Assembly: GCA_019307665.1 (NCBI GenBank)
Contig: JAFDJC010000022.1
Location: 1-17,856, forward strand
Length of the DNA stretch: 17,856 nucleotides
Reading direction: 5' to 3'
From: Deltaproteobacteria bacterium
GTDB lineage: Bacteria > Desulfobacterota > Desulfobacteria > Desulfobacterales > SURF-7
Position 1 is the first letter of the stretch. The number at the start of each line of letters is the position of its first letter. The notes below the pieces were generated by a model. It was not told where the DNA came from. It did not search any database and saw only the letters and a list, made by a program, of their open reading frames with translations. A program made the position numbers and the translations under genes. Below, piece after piece: positions 13,603 through 17,856 of this stretch.

Positions 13603-14106
13603 ATGAGTAAAATTACACCTACTGATATTCAGCAACAACAGTTCAAAGTAAAATTCAGAGGGTTCGACATACGTGAAGTGGACGGATACCTTGAAAAGAC
13701 AGCTACTGTTCTTGAAACACTTCTGGATGAAAATGAAAAATTGCGAGGAAAGACTGAAAGACTCAACCTTGAAAATCAAGGGTATAAAAAACGTGAAGAG
13801 ATATTTAAACGTGCAATTTTAAACTCCCAAAAAGTTCTTGAACAGATGAAGCAGAATGCTCAAAAAACAGCAGAGCGAATAATCGCTGAAGCAGAAGTAA
13901 ATGCTGAGAGAATTTTAAACAGGGCTCACGGCAGACTTGCCCAGCTTCATGAAGATATTGCCGAACTTAAACGGCAGCGTATGCAGATTGAGGTTCAAAT
14001 CCGCTCAATACTTGAAACCCATACCAAGCTTCTTGATATGGGTAAGGAAGAATCAAAAGATGCGGATGATGAAGATTTAAAAGTAAAATTATTAAACAGA
14101 ATATAA
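13603..14106 (+). CDS. DivIVA-domain coiled-coil protein
   Basis: A 167-residue protein. The N-terminal 45 residues (ITPTDIQQQQFKVKFRGFDI then REVDGYLEK) match the DivIVA lipid-binding domain, which binds curved membrane through an exposed aromatic/basic loop (here KFRGF). Residues about 35-145 are heptad-rich coiled coil with many Glu, Lys, Arg and Gln, interrupted near SQKVLEQMKQNAQKTAERI. The C-terminal 20 are acidic. DivIVA proteins mark the division site or poles in Gram-positives; in deltaproteobacteria they are shorter, of less clear role, and often near proC or pilT. In this window it lies between proC (divergent) and pilT, so polar positioning of the pilus machine is a possible role, which is inference. 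Confidence 0.85.
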   Translation: MSKITPTDIQQQQFKVKFRGFDIREVDGYLEKTATVLETLLDENEKLRGKTERLNLENQGYKKREEIFKRAILNSQKVLEQMKQNAQKTAERIIAEAEVNAERILNRAHGRLAQLHEDIAELKRQRMQIEVQIRSILETHTKLLDMGKEESKDADDEDLKVKLLNRI

Positions 14107-14133
14107 CGATCAGTCTTTCTCTTTATCTATATC

Positions 14134-14165
14134 TGAAATATTGTGGATTTGAAATATTGTGGTTT
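14134..14165 (+). repeat. 16-bp tandem direct repeat upstream of pilT
   Basis: TGAAATATTGTGGATT (14134-14149) is followed directly by TGAAATATTGTGGTTT (14150-14165), 15 of 16 bases identical. It lies in the 170-bp divIVA-pilT gap, about 110 bp before the pilT ATG. No convincing promoter was seen beside it. A regulator binding tandem sites is one explanation, a small duplication another. Confidence 0.5.
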
Positions 14166-14276
14166 TGATGCAGCTATCAAGGGAACATGCCCTTATCCTG
14201 TCACTTCAGCTTAATATACCGATTCAATATATGTTGTTTCTAACCTGTCTTTACAGAACAGCCAAAGGAGCAAGTT

Positions 14277-15359
14277 ATGGCAAAAATAGATGCTTTTTTT
14301 AAATTAATGCATGAACAGGGGGCATCAGACCTTCACTTGATTGCGGGCCAGCAGCCGATTCTCAGGGTAAGAGGAGAAATTGAGCGCGTTAAATATGATC
14401 CGCTTGAAAATGATCAGTTACGAGGCATGCTCTACGAGATAACACCTGAAGCAAAGGTGAAGGAGTTTGAGGAGACAGGGGATGTTGACTTTGGCTATGA
14501 AATACAAGGACTGGCCAGGTACAGGTCAAACTTTTTTTTGCACAGGGGCGGTGTCGGTGCAGTTTTTAGAGAAATTCCAAGCATAATCGCTACATGCGAG
14601 CAGCTTGGCTTGCCGCCTGTCGTAGCCAGGCTCGCCACTCTTCCGCGTGGTTTGGTTCTGTTAACCGGTCCCACAGGATCGGGAAAGTCAACAACACTTG
14701 CCGCCATTATTGATGAAGCCAATCGCTCCCGCAAAGATCATATTATTACAATTGAAGATCCGATTGAATTTGTGCACCACTCGCAAAGCTGTATTATTAA
14801 TCACCGGGAACTCGGACAGCATACAAAATCTTTTTCAGCGGCACTGCGTGGAGCGTTGCGAGAAGATCCTGATATAATTCTTGTGGGTGAAATGAGGGAT
14901 CTTGAAACCATCTCACTTGCCATTGAGGCAGCGTCAACCGGGCATCTGGTTTTTTCAACTCTTCATACAACGAGCGCTCCAAAAACCATAGACAGGATAA
15001 TAGAAGTGTTTCCCGGGGAACAGCAGTCGCAGATCAGGTCTACTCTGGCAGACGGTATCAGAGCAGTCATTGCACAGGTGCTGTTTAAAAGAATCGATAA
15101 AAAGGGAAGATGTGTCGCCCCTGAAATCCTGGTGGCTACACCCGCCGTCAGAAACCTTATCAGGGAATCAAAAACCCATCAGATTCCTTCGATGATTCAG
15201 ACCGGGAGAAAACACGGCATGCAGCTCTTGGACGATGCGATTATGAACCTGTATAACAAGGGATGGATAAGTGCCGATGAAGCCTATGCAAAGGCAAATG
15301 ATAAAGACCAGTTTAAGCCTTTTCTCAAAAATCAGCCAGCTGATTTTACAGAGGCTTGA
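14277..15359 (+). CDS. pilT: Type IV pilus retraction ATPase PilT
   Basis: A 360-residue hexameric secretion ATPase of the PilT branch. The N-terminal PAS-like domain starts with QGASDLHL. Walker A is GPTGSGKST (131-139), the Asp box TIEDPIEFVH (158-167), Walker B IILVGEMRD (200-208), and the His box TGHLVFSTLH (221-230). The C-terminal AVRNLIRESK matches the AIRNLIREGK motif needed for retraction in PilT. It powers pilus depolymerisation in the cytoplasm at the pilus base. AAAGGAG lies before the ATG. The second PilT-like ATPase gene starts 15 bp downstream, so they are co-transcribed. No other pilus genes are in the window. Confidence 0.94.
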   Translation: MAKIDAFFKLMHEQGASDLHLIAGQQPILRVRGEIERVKYDPLENDQLRGMLYEITPEAKVKEFEETGDVDFGYEIQGLARYRSNFFLHRGGVGAVFREIPSIIATCEQLGLPPVVARLATLPRGLVLLTGPTGSGKSTTLAAIIDEANRSRKDHIITIEDPIEFVHHSQSCIINHRELGQHTKSFSAALRGALREDPDIILVGEMRDLETISLAIEAASTGHLVFSTLHTTSAPKTIDRIIEVFPGEQQSQIRSTLADGIRAVIAQVLFKRIDKKGRCVAPEILVATPAVRNLIRESKTHQIPSMIQTGRKHGMQLLDDAIMNLYNKGWISADEAYAKANDKDQFKPFLKNQPADFTEA

Positions 15360-15374
15360 TGAAAGGATCATGCC

Positions 15375-16541
15375 ATGAAAAAACAGGAAGTTGATCATAT
15401 ATTAGCCAGAATGCTGGATGCCTATGAAAATGTTTCGGACTTGAATCTTACTGTCGGGAGGCCATTACAAGTTGAGAGCTCCGGAGAGCTTCTTGCCGTG
15501 GACATGAAGCCTTTTTTCAACGAACTCACCTCTTTCCAGACAGAAAGGATCGCGCTGAATCTTATCAATAATGATCGAATTCTTACTGAAAGACTTGTTA
15601 AAGAAGGTTCATGCGACCTTTCCTACAGCCTTCCCGGAAAAGCGCGTTTCAGGGTCAATGTTTTTGCTCAGGGCGGCAATTATTCCATTATATTAAGACG
15701 TCTTGAATCTACGGTGCCGACGATCGCCGGTCTGGATCTTCCGGAGGTTTTTTATAAACTCGCTGAGGAAAAGAATGGAATTATTATCGTTACCGGCGCC
15801 ACGGGCACAGGAAAATCGACATCACTTGCCGCTATCCTGGAGCATATAAATGAAACCAGGGCAATACATGCCGTAGCACTGGAAGACCCCATAGAATACG
15901 AGCATCCTCATAAAAAAGCGACCTTTAACCAGCGGGAATTGGGTCGGGATTTTGACACATTTGCCAATGGCCTCCGGGCAGCCCTGAGGCAGGCGCCCAA
16001 AGTTATTCTCGTTGGCGAAATGCGTGATCGTGAAACAATCGAAATTGGTCTGAGGGCAGCCGAAACAGGCCATCTCGTACTTACAACCCTGCATACTGTT
16101 GATGCCGGCAGGACAATAAATCGAATCCTCGGTATGTTCAGCACTGAAGAGGAAAGCCAAATCCGGATACGGGTCGCTGAAACCCTTAGGTGGATTGTAT
16201 GCCAGCGCCTTCTCCCTAAAATAATCGGTGGCCGTATTGCAGCGTTTGAAATACTCGGAACAAACCTTCGTGTAAAGGATGCTGTCCTGCACGGAGAGTC
16301 CGAAGGAAAAACGTTTTATGATATAATGGATGCTAACAAGGCCTTTGGTATGACGACTTTTGACGACAGCATGATCTCTTTATATGAGCAGGGATATATC
16401 TCGGAAGAGACGGCCATGGCTTTTGGCTCAAGAAAGGACATTGTAGGGCGCGGCATCGACAGGATTAAAAGCGCCAAGGGAGAAGCAACAACCGATATTG
16501 ATAGCCTTGAGATGGATAGAGCTTACGGCAAATTCCGATAG
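15375..16541 (+). CDS. Second PilT/PilU-like retraction ATPase
   Basis: A 388-residue paralogue of the preceding PilT. It has Walker A GATGTGKST (141-149), Asp box LEDPIEYEHP (169-178), Walker B VILVGEMRD (210-218) and His box TGHLVLTTLH (231-240). The AIRNLIREG motif is replaced by LRVKDAVLHGES, and there is a 50-residue C-terminal extension after the PilT core ending in an acidic, charged tail. Such tandem PilT-like genes parallel PilT-PilU in gammaproteobacteria, where PilU needs PilT for retraction. The N-terminal ASDLH motif is here VSDLNL. The ribosome site AAAGGA (15362-15367) is 7 bp before the ATG. Whether it is an orthologue of PilU or an independent duplication cannot be decided by eye; hence no symbol. 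Confidence 0.9.
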   Translation: MKKQEVDHILARMLDAYENVSDLNLTVGRPLQVESSGELLAVDMKPFFNELTSFQTERIALNLINNDRILTERLVKEGSCDLSYSLPGKARFRVNVFAQGGNYSIILRRLESTVPTIAGLDLPEVFYKLAEEKNGIIIVTGATGTGKSTSLAAILEHINETRAIHAVALEDPIEYEHPHKKATFNQRELGRDFDTFANGLRAALRQAPKVILVGEMRDRETIEIGLRAAETGHLVLTTLHTVDAGRTINRILGMFSTEEESQIRIRVAETLRWIVCQRLLPKIIGGRIAAFEILGTNLRVKDAVLHGESEGKTFYDIMDANKAFGMTTFDDSMISLYEQGYISEETAMAFGSRKDIVGRGIDRIKSAKGEATTDIDSLEMDRAYGKFR

Positions 16542-16558
16542 GAGGTTATAAATTTATA

Positions 16559-17266
16559 ATGAAAATTACATGTGAAAACTGCCAGGCCACTCTTAAAATA
16601 CCGGAAAATAAGATTTCCGAAGGCAGGTCAGCAACTTTCAAATGCCCCAAGTGCAAAGAAAGTATCTTAGTGGGAGAACACGCAGAAGATGAAAAACCAG
16701 ATGAAAAACAGCATTCTCCGGACACAGGTGCACCGGACAGAGATACAAAAGATGACGACATGGAATTTGACTTTGAAGACAGTATCCCTGATGAATATGA
16801 ACCGCCTGATAAAACTTTTGAATTCATTGAAGATGAGGGTAAAACAGCTTTAATCTGCGAATCTGATCAAAAAAACCGAAATATTATAAAGCCTGTTCTC
16901 GACTTTATGGAATATCACATAACAGTGGTCGACAGTGTTCGTGATGCCATTAGAAATATTCGATATCATACATTCGACATCATTATTTTCAATGAAAATT
17001 TTGGCACAAAAGATCCTGATAAAAACGGAATTCTTATTTATCTGTCCCGGATTCCCATGTCGACTCGGAGGAACATATTCGCTATTATGATCACTGAAAG
17101 GTTTAACACGCTTGATAACATGATGACCCTTGACAAGAGCGTCGATATGATCATCAACATTGAAAATATGGATGAATTTGAAAAAATACTTGAACATGGA
17201 TTGTCAGCCAACAATATTTTTTACCGGTTATATATGGAGGAGCTTAAAAACGCAGGAAGAATATAA
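16559..17266 (+). CDS. Zinc-ribbon (MJ0042-like) protein with degenerate receiver domain
   Basis: A 235-residue protein. The N-terminal zinc ribbon has CENC (Cys5/8) and CPKC (Cys29/32), with the KI-C--C-a-l-ip pattern of MJ0042-type ribbons. An acidic, low-complexity linker follows (about 40-88). Residues about 94-225 look like a response-regulator receiver: TALICESDQKNR as strand 1 with the acidic pair, then YHTFDIIIFNENFG, then IFAIMITE. At the phosphorylation position there is Asn145 instead of Asp, and the usual Lys near strand 5 is Asn200, so it cannot be phosphorylated in the standard way. It is a pseudo-receiver, probably a protein-interaction module. Its gene follows the two PilT-like ATPases by 17 bp, implying a regulatory role in pilus retraction, which is inferred from position alone. 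GGAGG (16541-16545) is 13 bp from the ATG. Confidence 0.75.
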   Translation: MKITCENCQATLKIPENKISEGRSATFKCPKCKESILVGEHAEDEKPDEKQHSPDTGAPDRDTKDDDMEFDFEDSIPDEYEPPDKTFEFIEDEGKTALICESDQKNRNIIKPVLDFMEYHITVVDSVRDAIRNIRYHTFDIIIFNENFGTKDPDKNGILIYLSRIPMSTRRNIFAIMITERFNTLDNMMTLDKSVDMIINIENMDEFEKILEHGLSANNIFYRLYMEELKNAGRI

Positions 17267-17275
17267 TTAAAGAAA

Positions 17276-17434
17276 ATGGAAAACAAAAGCACCTATACAT
17301 GTAATAAATACCGTGAAGAAATGATGCTGCTATGCCTTAAAAAAAGGCTTGTCCGGGAAACCCTGACAGAAGAAGAAAAACAGATCGTCAAGGTAGATAT
17401 TCAGAAGCTTGAATCTGCTATGGGCATGGAATAA
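17276..17434 (+). CDS. Small (52-residue) unknown protein
   Basis: ATG 17276 opens a 52-residue frame that ends at TAA 17432-17434. The product begins MENKSTYTCNKYREEMMLL and continues with a Lys/Arg/Glu-rich helix-forming stretch (TLTEEEKQIVKVDIQKLESAMG). It starts 9 bp after the pseudo-receiver stop and ends 23 bp before the metallo-hydrolase, so it fits the operon and fills what would otherwise be a gap. The amphipathic composition is that of a real protein and not of a random frame. I recognise no family and assign no function. The upstream ribosome site is weak (TTAAAG). Confidence 0.65.
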   Translation: MENKSTYTCNKYREEMMLLCLKKRLVRETLTEEEKQIVKVDIQKLESAMGME

Positions 17435-17457
17435 CTACAAGGAAGCATGCCGATCAA

Positions 17458-17856
17458 ATGGATGCCCGTATTACCCAATTTTCAAACAATCTCTTTCTGA
17501 TTACACTTCCTCCCCCTATCCCTGGGTTTAATGATTTCATATGTGTGTGGCTGTATAAGGGCAGTATATCTTTTATCGTGGATGTCGGGCCGTCGGTTAC
17601 AGTGCCGGACCTGATAAAGGCACTTAATGATCTTGATATCACCTGCCTTGATTATATTTTCCTTACACACATTCATCTGGATCACGCAGGAGGGATAGGA
17701 GAAATAGCAGAGCATTTTTCTTTAACTCCTGTTATTTGTCATGCTGCGGCAATATCTCACCTTGTCGACCCGTCTAAGCTGGTGGCCGGCACCATAAAAA
17801 CACTCGGTGACACGGGAAGGGCTTACGGTCCTATCAAGCCTGTTCCCAAAAACCGA
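17458..17856 (+). CDS. Metallo-beta-lactamase-fold hydrolase, 5' part (truncated by window edge)
   Basis: 133 residues are visible from ATG 17458. The fold's first metal motif is THIHLDHAGG (HxHxDH, about residues 70-79), preceded by FIVDVGPS, the usual strand and Asp of the family. This pattern fits glyoxalase II-like or RNase Z-like hydrolases; the rest, including the later metal ligands, is beyond the window. It follows the 52-residue protein by 23 bp and could be in the same operon as the pilus-ATPase genes, though its function may be unrelated. An AAGGAAG lies 12 bp upstream, a little far. Substrate cannot be told. Confidence 0.85.
   Translation, partial: MDARITQFSNNLFLITLPPPIPGFNDFICVWLYKGSISFIVDVGPSVTVPDLIKALNDLDITCLDYIFLTHIHLDHAGGIGEIAEHFSLTPVICHAAAISHLVDPSKLVAGTIKTLGDTGRAYGPIKPVPKNR

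Noticed and set aside
14160..14175. Possible sigma-54 promoter (GG and GC 10 bp apart) upstream of pilT
   Set aside because: Only the invariant dinucleotides fit; the remaining consensus positions do not match.

Overview
The window looks like chromosome of a strictly anaerobic, Gram-negative bacterium, most likely a Desulfobacterota (deltaproteobacterial) sulfate reducer or relative. This is inferred from the company of genes: an oxygen-sensitive class III ribonucleotide reductase, an HdrD/GlpC-type iron-sulfur protein next to an acyl-CoA-dehydrogenase-like protein, a split DsbD system, and tandem PilT ATPases followed by a zinc-ribbon/receiver protein. Base composition is moderately AT-rich throughout. 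No rRNA, tRNA, CRISPR array or insertion sequence was seen.

Left end (1-2751): the 3' end of a cytidylate-kinase-like gene converges on a minus-strand pair encoding a two-cluster Fe-S/CCG-domain protein and, 18 bp downstream, a shortened acyl-CoA-dehydrogenase-like flavoprotein. These two probably form an electron-transfer pair.

Accessory stretch (about 2800-7050, plus strand): a decayed toxin-antitoxin locus, in which a PIN toxin is broken by one nonsense codon, lies just upstream of an intact RHH/RelE-type toxin-antitoxin pair. That pair has a near-consensus promoter whose -10 lies in a tandem octamer repeat. A GNAT acetyltransferase, a PGAP1-like lipase/esterase and a lysophospholipid-type acyltransferase follow. 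The acyltransferase probably starts at a rare ATT codon.

Anaerobic dNTP synthesis (7116-10250, minus strand): nrdD and nrdG overlap by 4 bp. The nrdD upstream region has a consensus -35 and an NrdR-box-like palindrome filling the -35/-10 spacer. NrdD carries an unusual C-terminal tail encoded by five 12-bp repeats, located after the glycyl-radical motif.

Housekeeping minus-strand cluster (10761-13396): proC, ccdA, a periplasmic thioredoxin and a CoA-pyrophosphatase-like Nudix hydrolase are packed tightly and probably co-transcribed. The last gene overlaps the 3' end of a convergent small membrane-protein gene. ccdA and the thioredoxin together make a split DsbD that moves reducing power across the membrane.

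Right end (13603-17856, plus strand): a DivIVA-domain protein, PilT, a second PilT/PilU-like ATPase, a zinc-ribbon protein with a phosphorylation-dead receiver domain, a 52-residue unknown protein and the 5' part of a metallo-beta-lactamase-fold hydrolase. The divergent proC/divIVA arrangement recalls the widespread yggS-proC-yggT-divIVA division-associated cluster. The two ATPases plus pseudo-receiver look like a pilus-retraction (twitching) module. No wholly new defence or mobile system is evident. The most unusual points are the pseudo-receiver in the pilT cluster, the NrdD repeat tail, the ATT start and the non-canonical flavoprotein/Fe-S pair.
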